Source of the DNA: Solirubrobacteraceae bacterium
Lineage (GTDB): Bacteria > Actinomycetota > Thermoleophilia > Solirubrobacterales > Solirubrobacteraceae
Assembly (NCBI GenBank): GCA_030447505.1
Contig: JAUJOT010000007.1
Coordinates: forward strand, 124,001-188,000
DNA: 64,000 nucleotides
Reading direction: 5' to 3'
A model generated the notes under the pieces. The model had not been told where the DNA came from. It made no database searches and saw only the letters and a list, made by a program, of their open reading frames with translations. The number at the start of each line of letters is the position of its first letter. Positions within the stretch are counted from its first letter, which is position 1. Positions 44,701 through 52,996 of this stretch are shown here, piece by piece. A program made the translations under genes and the position numbers.

Positions 44701-45759
44701 TCAGCTCGCGAGCAGCGCCTCGAGCGTCGCGGTCGCACGGCCGTCGTCGACGGCCGCCGACGCGAGCGCCGCGCCCGCGCCCGCGCTCTCGCAGCGCCCG
44801 GCGGCGTAGAGCCGCAGGCCGGCGCTGAGGATCGCGGTCTGGGCGGGGACGCCGTGCTCGTCGCCGGAGGCGATCGCGCGGGTGAGGTCGGCGGCGATCT
44901 GCGGATCGGCGTCGCCGCGCAGGATGCTCCCCGGCGTCTCGGCGATGTCGAGCGGACCGTCGGCGTCGGCGGCCGACGGACGGCCGGCGCGCAGGACGTC
45001 GCCGCCCTCGATGCCGCGCACGGCGACCGAGCGCTGCGCGCCGAGCAGCGCGAGCGCGGCGAGGATCCGCTCGCGGTACGAGCTGTGCGTGTGGCCGACG
45101 ACGAAGCGCGTGGCGCCGAGGTGGTCGACGAGCTTCTCGGCCGTGTGCAGCGCGCCGCGCAGCCCGATCTCGTCGCGGATCGCGGCGAGCGCGTCCCAGC
45201 CGGGGATCGCCGCGCCTGCGTGGACGAGCGCGACGTCGGAGCGCTCGAGCATCGCCAGCGACTCGCTCGGCTGCGGGCGCAGCGGGCCGCCGAGCGCGAC
45301 GAGCACGTCGCCGGGCGTCGTGCCGCGCTTGGGTCCGAGCCGCCCGCCGCAGTGCACGACGACCCGGGCGCCGGCGGCGGCCGCCAGCACGGCGGCCGCG
45401 AGCGAGAGCTGCGGCGAGTCGAGCATGCCGTCATAGGCGCCCGCGCAGGCGACGATCGGCCGGCCCGCGGCGGGCGGGTCGGGGGCGACGGAGCGAGCGC
45501 CGTCGCGCAGCGCCTGGGTGATGCCGGCGAGCTCGGCCGCGGTCTCCCCCTTGATCCTCATCGCGACGAGAAACGCGCCTGCCTGGGCGGCGCTCACCTC
45601 GCCGGCGAGCAGCCCGGCGGCGGCGTCGCGCGCCTCGTCGAAGGTCAGCCCGCGGCTGCCGCGCGGCCCGGTCCCGACGGCCTTGATGACGCCGCGAAAG
45701 CCGCCGTACTCGCTGCGCCCGAGGCGGTGGGGCAGCGCGCTGCGTGGCTGCAGGCTCAT
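44701..45759 (-). CDS. TrpD/YbiB-like glycosyltransferase family 3 protein
   Basis: 352 residues with the helical N-terminal domain (LTFDEARDAAAGLLAGEVSAAQ) and alpha/beta body of anthranilate phosphoribosyltransferases. The TrpD motif GTGGD is replaced by CAGAYDG, and the later HCGGRLGPKRG resembles the YbiB group, which binds nucleic acid and has no anthranilate activity. A GGGAGGG ribosome site precedes the ATG, which overlaps the stop of the GlnR-like gene. No tryptophan genes are nearby, so tryptophan synthesis is unlikely. Confidence 0.72.
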   Translation of the reverse strand: MSLQPRSALPHRLGRSEYGGFRGVIKAVGTGPRGSRGLTFDEARDAAAGLLAGEVSAAQAGAFLVAMRIKGETAAELAGITQALRDGARSVAPDPPAAGRPIVACAGAYDGMLDSPQLSLAAAVLAAAAGARVVVHCGGRLGPKRGTTPGDVLVALGGPLRPQPSESLAMLERSDVALVHAGAAIPGWDALAAIRDEIGLRGALHTAEKLVDHLGATRFVVGHTHSSYRERILAALALLGAQRSVAVRGIEGGDVLRAGRPSAADADGPLDIAETPGSILRGDADPQIAADLTRAIASGDEHGVPAQTAILSAGLRLYAAGRCESAGAGAALASAAVDDGRATATLEALLAS

Positions 45760-46430
45760 GTTCCCTCCCAGCGATAGCCGACGCTGCGCACGGTCTTGAT
45801 CCGCGCGGCGTGCTCGCTGCCGAGTTTCGCGCGGACGCGGCGCACATGGACGTCGACGGTCCGTGCGCCGCCGTAGTAGTCGTAGCCCCAGACGCGGTTG
45901 AGCAGCGCCTCGCGCGAGAACACGCGCCTTGGGTGCGTCACGAGGAACTTCAGCAGCTCGTACTCCATGTACGTGAAGTCGACGGGGCGCCCGTCGATCG
46001 CGACCTGGTACGTCGCGAGGTTCATCTCGAGGCCGCCGACGCGGACGACGTCGTCGTGGTCGATGCCGTTGACCGCGCGCCGCGCGCGGGCGATCCGCGC
46101 CTGCAGCTCCCCCGCGCTGAACGGCTCGACGAGCAGCTCGTGGCCCTCCTCGACGCCGATCCCCTCGCCGAGCACGTCGGAGCCGATCGTGACGATGACC
46201 GGCACCTCGCCGAGCTCCTCGTCTGCCGCCAGCCGCGCGCAGAGCTCGGCACACGACGGCTGCTCGAGGCCGCCCGCGAGCACGAGCGCAAGCGCCGGCG
46301 CGCGCGACTCGCCCTCCGGCGGGCGCAGCGTCCCGTTGGCGGCGACGCGATGCGGGCTGAAGCCGAGCTCGGCGAGCAGCCGCGACGTGTCCTCCGAGCC
46401 TGCCGCGCCGTAGATCCACGCGTCGCTCAC
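45756..46430 (-). CDS. glnR: GlnR-like orphan response regulator (OmpR type)
   Basis: 224 residues. The N-terminal half has the size of a receiver but lacks the phospho-acceptor Asp: where receivers read LLDxxLP this has LVLAGGLEQP. The C-terminal winged helix (about 125-222) contains WGYDYYGGARTVDVHVRR and RAKLGSEHAARI, very close to GlnR of streptomycetes. GlnR works without phosphorylation and controls glnA, nitrate and nitrite assimilation. Adjacency to glnA and a GlnR-type box before nirB support the call. GTG start. Confidence 0.78.
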   Translation of the reverse strand: MSDAWIYGAAGSEDTSRLLAELGFSPHRVAANGTLRPPEGESRAPALALVLAGGLEQPSCAELCARLAADEELGEVPVIVTIGSDVLGEGIGVEEGHELLVEPFSAGELQARIARARRAVNGIDHDDVVRVGGLEMNLATYQVAIDGRPVDFTYMEYELLKFLVTHPRRVFSREALLNRVWGYDYYGGARTVDVHVRRVRAKLGSEHAARIKTVRSVGYRWEGT

Positions 46431-46487
46431 GCCAGCGCGCCGTGACTCGTCGGGACGTTCGTGGCACAGATCAACGGCATGTCCTCG

Positions 46488-47795
46488 CTACAGCAGCCTC
46501 AGGTAGCGGGCGCGGTCGAACTCGGTCACGCTGCGGCGCTCGTCGTCGAGCTCGCGGCGCTTGTTGGCGACGAACACGTCGCACAGGCGATCGCCGAGCG
46601 TCTCGCGAGCAAGCTCCGAGGCGTCGAAGAGGTCGGTCGCCTCGCGCAGGTCGAGCGGCAGCCGCGCCGCGCCGCGGCGCTCGTCGTCGATCGACTCGGC
46701 CTGCAGCTCGTAGCCGCGCTCGATGCCGCGCAGGCCGGCGGCGAGCACGAGCGACAGCACCATGTACGGGTTGCAGGCCGGGTCGGGCGAACGCAGCTCG
46801 AAGCGCGTGCTGTCAGCCCGGTTCGGGCGGCGCGACGGGACGCGCACGAGCGCGGCCGCGCCGCGCCGCGTCCAACTGACGTACTCGGGCGCCTCGAAGC
46901 CGGTTGCCAGGCGGCGGTAGGAGTTGATCCACTGGTTCGTCACCGCCGTCAGCTCGCCGGCATGGGCGAGGACGCCCGCGAGGAAGGCGCGGCCGGTCGG
47001 CGACAGCGGCTGCTCGGCCTCGGCCTGGTGGAAGGCGTTACGCGCGCCCTCGAACAGCGAGATGTGCAGGTGCATGCCGCTGCCCGGATGTTCGGCGAGC
47101 GGCTTGGGCATGAACGTCGCGTACGCGCCGAGCTCGTGCGCGGCCTCCTTGACGGCGATGCGAAACGTCGAGATCGAGTCGGCCATCGACAGGCCGTCGG
47201 TGTGCGCGAGCTGGATCTCGTGCTGCGACGGCGCGACCTCGTGGTGCGAGGCCTTGACCGGGATTCCCATCTGCTCGAGGTACTCGATCGTGCGGCGGCG
47301 AAAGTCGCTGCCCACGTCCAGCGGCGTGAGATCGAAGTACGCGCCGTCGTCGAGCGTCGTCGGCAGCGCGCCGTTCGCGCCCAACGGCGCGAAGATGAAG
47401 AACTCGACCTCGCAGCCGACCTGCATCGTGTAGCCGAGCGCGGCGGCCTGCTCGAGGACGCGCCGCAGCGTCGCGCGCGAGTCGCCGCCGAAGACGCCGT
47501 CGTCGGGCTGTCGCACCTCGCAGAACATCCGCGCGACGAGCGAGTCGGGCTTCCACGGCAGGACCTGGAACGTGCGCGGGTCGGGGTGCGCGATCACGTC
47601 GTGCTCGCGCAGCCGCGACGCTCCTTCCAGCGACGACCCGTCCAGGCCCACGCCGTCCTCGAGCGCCGACTCGAGCTCGGACACGGGGATCGACAGGCTC
47701 TTGAGCAGGCCGAGCACGTCGACGAACCAGAGGCGGATGAACTTCACGCCCCGTTCCTCGACCGTGCGCAGCACGAATTCCTCGCGTCCGGTCAC
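46488..47795 (-). CDS. glnA: glutamine synthetase
   Basis: 435 residues. Fixes ammonium onto glutamate. The N-terminal loop has VGLDGSSLEG, the metal and glutamate-binding segments VGCEVEFFIF and SQHEIQLAHTD, then GSGMHLHISL and RFELRSPDPACNPYM. It is shorter than the adenylylated GlnA1 (about 470) and lacks a clear adenylylation Tyr loop, resembling the GlnA-like short class I enzymes, so it may be a secondary enzyme or GSI-alpha. TACGGT ends seven bases before the GTG start. Confidence 0.88.
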   Translation of the reverse strand: MTGREEFVLRTVEERGVKFIRLWFVDVLGLLKSLSIPVSELESALEDGVGLDGSSLEGASRLREHDVIAHPDPRTFQVLPWKPDSLVARMFCEVRQPDDGVFGGDSRATLRRVLEQAAALGYTMQVGCEVEFFIFAPLGANGALPTTLDDGAYFDLTPLDVGSDFRRRTIEYLEQMGIPVKASHHEVAPSQHEIQLAHTDGLSMADSISTFRIAVKEAAHELGAYATFMPKPLAEHPGSGMHLHISLFEGARNAFHQAEAEQPLSPTGRAFLAGVLAHAGELTAVTNQWINSYRRLATGFEAPEYVSWTRRGAAALVRVPSRRPNRADSTRFELRSPDPACNPYMVLSLVLAAGLRGIERGYELQAESIDDERRGAARLPLDLREATDLFDASELARETLGDRLCDVFVANKRRELDDERRSVTEFDRARYLRLL

Positions 47796-47802
47796 GAGCT
47801 GG

Positions 47803-47808
47803 ACCGTA
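47803..47808 (-). promoter_or_regulatory. -10-like TACGGT before glnA
   Basis: The hexamer ends seven bases before the glnA GTG. No convincing GlnR box is seen upstream. Confidence 0.5.
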
Positions 47809-47906
47809 TGTGCCTGCGGGCCGGCTGTCTTTGGCCGCTTGGTCCAGTTGCGCTGCCATCAGGTCGAGTCGGCGCTGTTGCAGACGGCGCACGCCGGGGC
47901 GCCTCG

Positions 47907-47912
47907 TAGGAT
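47907..47912 (+). promoter_or_regulatory. -10-like TAGGAT before the cupin gene
   Basis: The hexamer ends seven bases before the ATG at 47920. Confidence 0.5.
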
Positions 47913-47919
47913 CAGGCCG

Positions 47920-48348
47920 ATGCCCGCGCGCGTCCTCCACGCCGGCGATGCGGACTGGCGCCCGTCCAACCAGATGGGCGTGCTGAACTGCGATCTCGGC
48001 AAGCAGCTCGGCGGCGGTCAGCTCGCCGCGCGATTCTGGCTGCTGGAGCCCGGGCAGGCGTCGACGCGCCACCGCCACGTCGCGCAGACGGAGCTCTACG
48101 TCGTGCTCGAGGGGATCGGCCGGATGCGGATCGACGACGACGAGCCGCTCACGCTGCAGCCGCGCTCGAGCGTGCTCGTCGACCCCGAGACCGTGCGCCA
48201 GGTCTTCAACGACAGCGGCGTCAGCGCGCTGTGGCTCGTCGTCGGTACGCCGCCGGAGCTGGCCAACACGCTCGCGATGACGACCGAGCAGCTCGCGCAG
48301 CTCTATCCGGACGGGCCGCGGGCGCTACCGCCCGAGCTCAGCGGCTAG
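47920..48348 (+). CDS. cupin-domain protein
   Basis: 142 residues. The cupin metal motif is seen in RHRHVAQTELYVVLEG (His, His, Glu) near 50-67, and the second motif is degenerate (no clear second His near VLVDPETVRQVFN). Small single-domain cupins bind a metal or sugar or act as isomerases or sensors; no function can be assigned. It diverges from glnA, sharing a 124-base intergenic region. Confidence 0.75.
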   Translation: MPARVLHAGDADWRPSNQMGVLNCDLGKQLGGGQLAARFWLLEPGQASTRHRHVAQTELYVVLEGIGRMRIDDDEPLTLQPRSSVLVDPETVRQVFNDSGVSALWLVVGTPPELANTLAMTTEQLAQLYPDGPRALPPELSG

Positions 48349-48359
48349 ACCCGCGGGTC
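48348..48359. terminator. palindrome between convergent genes
   Basis: GACCCGCGGGTC is a perfect 12-base palindrome starting at the last base of the cupin stop codon. It could serve as a weak bidirectional hairpin. Confidence 0.25.
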
Positions 48360-48363
48360 CGCC

Positions 48364-48462
48364 TCAGAGGTCCGAGCCGAATCCGATCGTCACGACCATG
48401 ACCAGCAACATGATCGCGATGATCACGAGAATTGCGATGCCGATGTTCGAGATCATCTTCAT
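48364..48462 (-). CDS. 32-residue single-helix membrane protein
   Basis: The frame starts MKMISNIGIAILVIIAI and continues hydrophobic to a short polar end, GFGSDL. AGGGGG lies about ten bases before the ATG, a strong Shine-Dalgarno for this window, and TAGCCT sits about 38 bases further up. One helix and a clear ribosome site make translation plausible. Function unknown; no partner identified. Confidence 0.6.
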   Translation of the reverse strand: MKMISNIGIAILVIIAIMLLVMVVTIGFGSDL

Positions 48463-48558
48463 GACCAACCCCCTGGTTGTGAGCAGCTCTCGACAAGGCT
48501 ACTACGCAGGCAACGCGCCAAGGATGAGAAGGGCGCGCAGGCGCGCCGAGCCGTCGCG

Positions 48559-48596
48559 TTCACAGAGCGTTCATCGATCCGACGTGCTCGGGAAAT
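48559..48596 (+). promoter_or_regulatory. possible degenerate GlnR box before nitrate reductase
   Basis: Elements TTCAC, TTCAT, GACGT and GAAAT follow each other at 11-base intervals (5-base elements, 6-base gaps), 26 bases before the gene. Only the first and last fit GlnR half-sites well. It shares GCGTTCATCG with the nirB region. Confidence 0.35.
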
Positions 48597-48621
48597 CGCA
48601 TGCCCGGACGCTGCCCGAACG

Positions 48622-51600
48622 GTGCAGACCATCCCGACCCAGTGCCCCTACTGCGGCGTCGGCTGTGGCCTGCTTGCCGACGTCGACGACGACGGCCGCC
48701 TGGCGACGGTCCGCGGCGACCCGCTTCATCCCGCCAACCGCGCACGGACGTGCCGCAAGCCGCTCGGGCTGCCGTTCGCCGTCCACGCACCCGACCGCGC
48801 GACGACCCCGCTCTGGCGCGAGGACCGCGACGCGCGCTTCGAGCGCACGGGCTGGGAGGACGTGCTCGGCACGCTGGCGGGGCGTCTTCGGGCGATCGTC
48901 GAAGAGCACGGTCCGAATTCGATCGCCTTCTACATCTCCGGCCAGCTGCTGACCGAGGACTACTACGCGATCAACAAGCTCGCCAAGGGCTTTCTCGGGA
49001 CCAACAACGTCGACTCGAACTCGCGCCTGTGCATGTCCTCGGCGGTCGCCGGCTATACCGGCGCGTTCGGCTTCGACGGTCCGCCGCCGGCCTACGCCGA
49101 CATCGCGCTGGCCGACTGCTTGCTGCTGCTCGGCACGAACACGGCGGCCTGCCACCCGATTCTGTGGCCACGGATCCGCGACCGCCAGGCCGAGGGCGCA
49201 TTCGTCATCTGCGCCGATCCGCGCCTCACGCCGACCGCGAAGGGCTCTGACCTGCACCTGCCGGTGCTCCCGGGCACCGACCTCGCGCTGCTGAGCGCGC
49301 TGCTGCACGTCATCGACCGCGACGGGCTGACCGACGACGCCTTCGTGGCGCGGCACACGAGCGGCTGGGAGGAGACCGTGGCCGTCGCCCGCGAGTGGAC
49401 GCCGCAACGTGCCGCCGAGGTCTGCCGCGTCCCGGCGCCGCTGATCGAGCGGGCCGCGCACCGCTTCGCGGGCGCCGGCGCGGCGATGGCGCTGTGGTCG
49501 ATGGGCGCCAACCAGTCCACCGTCGGCACGCTGAAGAACCGTGCGCTGATCAACCTCTGCCTCGCGACGGGGCAGATCGGCCGCCGCGGCAGCGGTCCGC
49601 TGTCGCTCACCGGTCAGCCCAACGCGATGGGCGGGCGTGAGACCGGCGGCCTGTCGCACCTGCTGCCCGGCTACCGCAAGGTCGCGGAGACGGCCGACCG
49701 CCTCGCCATGGCTGCACATTGGGGGGTGCCCTTCGAGCGCCTGAGCGCGCAGCCGGGACTCCCCGCCGTGGCGCTCTTCGAGGCGCTCGAAGCGGGCCGC
49801 GTGAAGGCCGTCTGGGTGATGGCGACGAACCCGCTCGTCTCGCTGCCCGACGGCGAGCGCGCACGCGCGGCGCTCGAGACGGCCGAGCTCGTCGTCGTGC
49901 AGGACCCGCACCACCCGACCGAGACCTCGTCGCTCGCGCACGCCGTGCTGCCGGCCGCGGCCTGGCCGGAGAAGGAGGGCACGATGACGAGCTCCGAGCG
50001 CCGCATCGGCCTCGTGCGGCGCGCCGTCGCGCCGCCGGGAGAGGCCAAGCCCGACTGGGAGATCGTCGCCGGCCTCGCACGCCACCTCGGCTACGGCGCA
50101 TCGTTCGCCTGGCCCGACAGCGCCGCGGTCTTCGACGAGTTCGCCGCCTGCACGGCGGGGCGGCCGTGTGACATGACCGGCGTCTCGCACGCGCGCATCC
50201 GTCAGGAGGGCGGGCTGCAGTGGCCGTGCCCGGCGCGGGAGGTCGACGCGCACCCCGGCACCGTCCGGCTCTATGAGGACCGCCGCTTTCCGACCCCCGA
50301 CGGACGCGCGCGCTTCGCTCCGACGCCGCACGCCGCGCCCGCCGAGACGCCCGACCCCGGCTTCCCACTGCTGCTGACGACCGGTCGCGTCGCCGACCAG
50401 TGGCACACGATGACCCGCACCGGCCACTCCCCCGCGCTGCGCGCGTCGGCGGGCGAGCCGACGCTGTCCTGCCACCCGCTGGACGCCGTCGCCGCAGGAC
50501 TGGATGACGGCGACCTCGTGCGCGTCGTCTCGCGTCGCGGCGAGTTGCGCGTGGCGGTCGCAGTCGACGAGACGCTGCCGCGCGGCGTGGCGTTCGCAGC
50601 GTTTCACTGGGGCGCGCTGAACGGCGCCGCCGGCGCCGGCACGCTCAACGCGCTGACGATCGCCGCGGTCGACCCGACGTCCGCGCAGCCCGAGCTGAAG
50701 GCCGTCGCCGTTCGCTTGGAGAACGTGCGCCGCCGTGACGAGCCGGTCCGCCGGCGCGCGCCCACGAGGCCCAAGCGGCTCGTCGTCGTCGGCACCGGGA
50801 TGGCCGGTCTCGCCGTCGTCGAGGAGGCGCTGCGCCGCCGACCGGCCGAGGACTGGAAGATCGTGATGCTCGGCGAGGAGCCGGGCCCGTCCTACAACCG
50901 CGTCCTGCTGTCCAAGCTGCTCGCGCGCACGTGCGGCCCCGGCGAGCTCGAGCTGCGCCCGCTCGCCTGGTACGCCGCGCACGGCGTCGACCTGCGCGGC
51001 GGCTGCAGCGCCGCTGCACTCGACCTCGAGGCCCGCGCGGTCGTCGACGAGGCCGGCATCCGCCACCCGTACGACGCGCTCGTGCTCGCCACCGGCTCGC
51101 GCGCGTTCGTTCCTCCCGTGCCCGGCGCCGACCTGCCCCACGTCGACGTGTTCAGAACCTGGCGCGATGCCGAGGCGCTCGCGGCGACGCCGCGCGGCAC
51201 GCGCGCCGTCGTCGTCGGCGGCGGCCTGCTCGGCCTCGAGGCGGCGGCGGGGCTGCGCTCGTGCGGGGTCGAGGTGACGGTCGTCGAGCTCGCCCCGCAG
51301 CTGATGGGCCAGCAACTGGATCCCGGCGCCGCAGCGATGCTCCAGCGCACGCTCACGCGGCAGGCGATCGCCTGCCGCCTCGGACGCAGCGCGGCGCGCA
51401 TCGAAGCCGACCGCGTCGTGCTCGACGACGGCGAGGAGCTGGCGGCCACGCGTGTCGTCGTCGCGGCCGGGGTGCGGCCCGAGGTCTCGCTCGCCCGCGC
51501 GGCCGGGCTGCCCGTGAAGCGCGCGATCGTCGTCGACGACGCGCTGCGGGCCGGCGCGCCGTCGGTCTGGGCGGTCGGCGAGTGCGCCGAGCATCGCGGC

Positions 51601-52161
51601 GTCGTCTACGGGCTGTGGTCGCCGCTCGCTGAGCAGGCGCGCGTCGCGGGCGCAGGCGTCGCGGGCGATCCCGCGGCCTTCCACGGCGCCGTCCCGGCGA
51701 CGACGCTCAAGGTCTCCGGCGTCGACGTCTACGCGGGCGGCAGATCTGCCGGCGCCGCGCCCGACGGGCACGACGAGGTCGTGCTGAGCGACACGCGCAA
51801 GGGGATCTACCGCCGCCTCGTGCTCGACGGCGAGCGCCTGACCGGCGCCGCGCTCGTCGGCGACGTGGGCGCCGCCCGCAGGCTGTCGGAGCTGCTGCGC
51901 AGCGGCGAGCCCGTCCCGTCGGACCTGCTCGCGGCCGGCGGCTGCGCGGCGAGCGCCGAGGCGCTGAGCGCCGATCCCGCGGCGACGCTGTGCTCCTGCA
52001 ACGCGGTCAGCGTCGGCGACGTGCAGGCGGCGATCCGCCGCGACGGGTTGAGCACCGTCACGCAGGTCGGGCTGCGCACGCGCGCGACGACAGGCTGCGG
52101 CGGCTGCAGCGCCGAGGTCCAGTCACTGCTCGAGCGCGAAGCCGCCGCCAGGCGCGCCTGA
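48622..52161 (+). CDS. assimilatory nitrate reductase catalytic subunit fused to a NAD(P)H-type flavoprotein and [2Fe-2S] BFD domain
   Basis: 1179 residues from GTG. The molybdopterin part (about 1-700) opens with a [4Fe-4S] site (Cys8, Cys11, Cys15, Cys44) and has the likely Mo ligand Cys137 in SRLCMSS, then the C-terminal dinucleotide-binding domain. From about 715 a NirB-like FAD reductase begins with VVVGTGMAGLAVV. A BFD-like cluster ends it (Cys1124, Cys1126, Cys1159, Cys1162). The cofactors would take electrons from NAD(P)H to nitrate in one chain. Nitrate is inferred from NarB/NasC-type sequence and the nearby nirBD. Confidence 0.85.
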   Translation: MQTIPTQCPYCGVGCGLLADVDDDGRLATVRGDPLHPANRARTCRKPLGLPFAVHAPDRATTPLWREDRDARFERTGWEDVLGTLAGRLRAIVEEHGPNSIAFYISGQLLTEDYYAINKLAKGFLGTNNVDSNSRLCMSSAVAGYTGAFGFDGPPPAYADIALADCLLLLGTNTAACHPILWPRIRDRQAEGAFVICADPRLTPTAKGSDLHLPVLPGTDLALLSALLHVIDRDGLTDDAFVARHTSGWEETVAVAREWTPQRAAEVCRVPAPLIERAAHRFAGAGAAMALWSMGANQSTVGTLKNRALINLCLATGQIGRRGSGPLSLTGQPNAMGGRETGGLSHLLPGYRKVAETADRLAMAAHWGVPFERLSAQPGLPAVALFEALEAGRVKAVWVMATNPLVSLPDGERARAALETAELVVVQDPHHPTETSSLAHAVLPAAAWPEKEGTMTSSERRIGLVRRAVAPPGEAKPDWEIVAGLARHLGYGASFAWPDSAAVFDEFAACTAGRPCDMTGVSHARIRQEGGLQWPCPAREVDAHPGTVRLYEDRRFPTPDGRARFAPTPHAAPAETPDPGFPLLLTTGRVADQWHTMTRTGHSPALRASAGEPTLSCHPLDAVAAGLDDGDLVRVVSRRGELRVAVAVDETLPRGVAFAAFHWGALNGAAGAGTLNALTIAAVDPTSAQPELKAVAVRLENVRRRDEPVRRRAPTRPKRLVVVGTGMAGLAVVEEALRRRPAEDWKIVMLGEEPGPSYNRVLLSKLLARTCGPGELELRPLAWYAAHGVDLRGGCSAAALDLEARAVVDEAGIRHPYDALVLATGSRAFVPPVPGADLPHVDVFRTWRDAEALAATPRGTRAVVVGGGLLGLEAAAGLRSCGVEVTVVELAPQLMGQQLDPGAAAMLQRTLTRQAIACRLGRSAARIEADRVVLDDGEELAATRVVVAAGVRPEVSLARAAGLPVKRAIVVDDALRAGAPSVWAVGECAEHRGVVYGLWSPLAEQARVAGAGVAGDPAAFHGAVPATTLKVSGVDVYAGGRSAGAAPDGHDEVVLSDTRKGIYRRLVLDGERLTGAALVGDVGAARRLSELLRSGEPVPSDLLAAGGCAASAEALSADPAATLCSCNAVSVGDVQAAIRRDGLSTVTQVGLRTRATTGCGGCSAEVQSLLEREAAARRA

Positions 52162-52255
52162 ATCCGCTCGCCGCCGAGCAGCTCGAGGACGCGCCGAAGC
52201 GCCGGCAGCAGTTCGTCGTCCTGGCCGCAGCCCGCGCAGGACTGAGGCCTGCGCA

Positions 52256-52987
52256 TCAGGCGGCGAGGATGAACGACAAGAAGAAGCCCGCCGCCGTGGC
52301 GAATGCGTTGAACGGGCGACCCTGCTCGAAGGCCTCGGGCATCAGCGTGTCCGCGAGCGACGCGAGCACGGCGCCACCCGCGAAGCCCAGCGCGACCGAC
52401 AGGACCTCGTCGTTGAGCGGCCCCGCCAGCGTCCGACCGGCGACGACCGCCACCGCGAGCAGCGCCGCGCACGCCAGCCAGGTGCCGATCACGGCCTTCG
52501 CCTGACGGCCCTCGCGGCGCATCGCCACCGCGCCGACGAGCGACTCGGGCAGGTTCGAGAAGAAGATCGCGACGAGCAGCGCAAGCGAGGCGCCGTCGAC
52601 GAGCGAGACCCCGAGCGCGAGGTTCTCCGGCACGCCGTCGAGCGTGACGGCGGCAAGCAGCGCCCAGCCGACGGCGCCCTGCGCACCGCTCGCGGCGACC
52701 TCGCGCTGCTCGGGCCCGGCCTTCCCGGTGACGCGGCGGTCGAGCAACGAGTCCGCCACGACGAACGTCGCTGCGCCGGCGAGCAGCGCAAGGCCCGAGC
52801 GCGCCGCGCCGCCGAGCTCGTAGGCCTCGTCGAAGAGCTCGAACGCCAGTGCCGAGATCAGCGCGCCGCTGGCGAACGCGAGCAGGACGCCGGTGACCGC
52901 GCGCGGCGGATCCCAGGACGACCCGACGACGGCGCCGATCACCAGTGCGCTGGACGCGGCGATGCCGAAGAGGATCGCTGTCGTCAC
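52256..52987 (-). CDS. ZIP-family metal permease
   Basis: 243 residues, about eight membrane helices. The helix IV and V motifs read TLDGVPENLALG and SNLPESLVGA; the usual His of HxxPE is replaced by Asp, as in several bacterial ZIP relatives. A small His-poor loop separates helices III and IV. Likely imports zinc or other divalent metal. It runs opposite to the nitrate reductase, with TAGTTC six bases before the GTG. Confidence 0.8.
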   Translation of the reverse strand: MTTAILFGIAASSALVIGAVVGSSWDPPRAVTGVLLAFASGALISALAFELFDEAYELGGAARSGLALLAGAATFVVADSLLDRRVTGKAGPEQREVAASGAQGAVGWALLAAVTLDGVPENLALGVSLVDGASLALLVAIFFSNLPESLVGAVAMRREGRQAKAVIGTWLACAALLAVAVVAGRTLAGPLNDEVLSVALGFAGGAVLASLADTLMPEAFEQGRPFNAFATAAGFFLSFILAA

Positions 52988-52996
52988 GAGCGAGAA

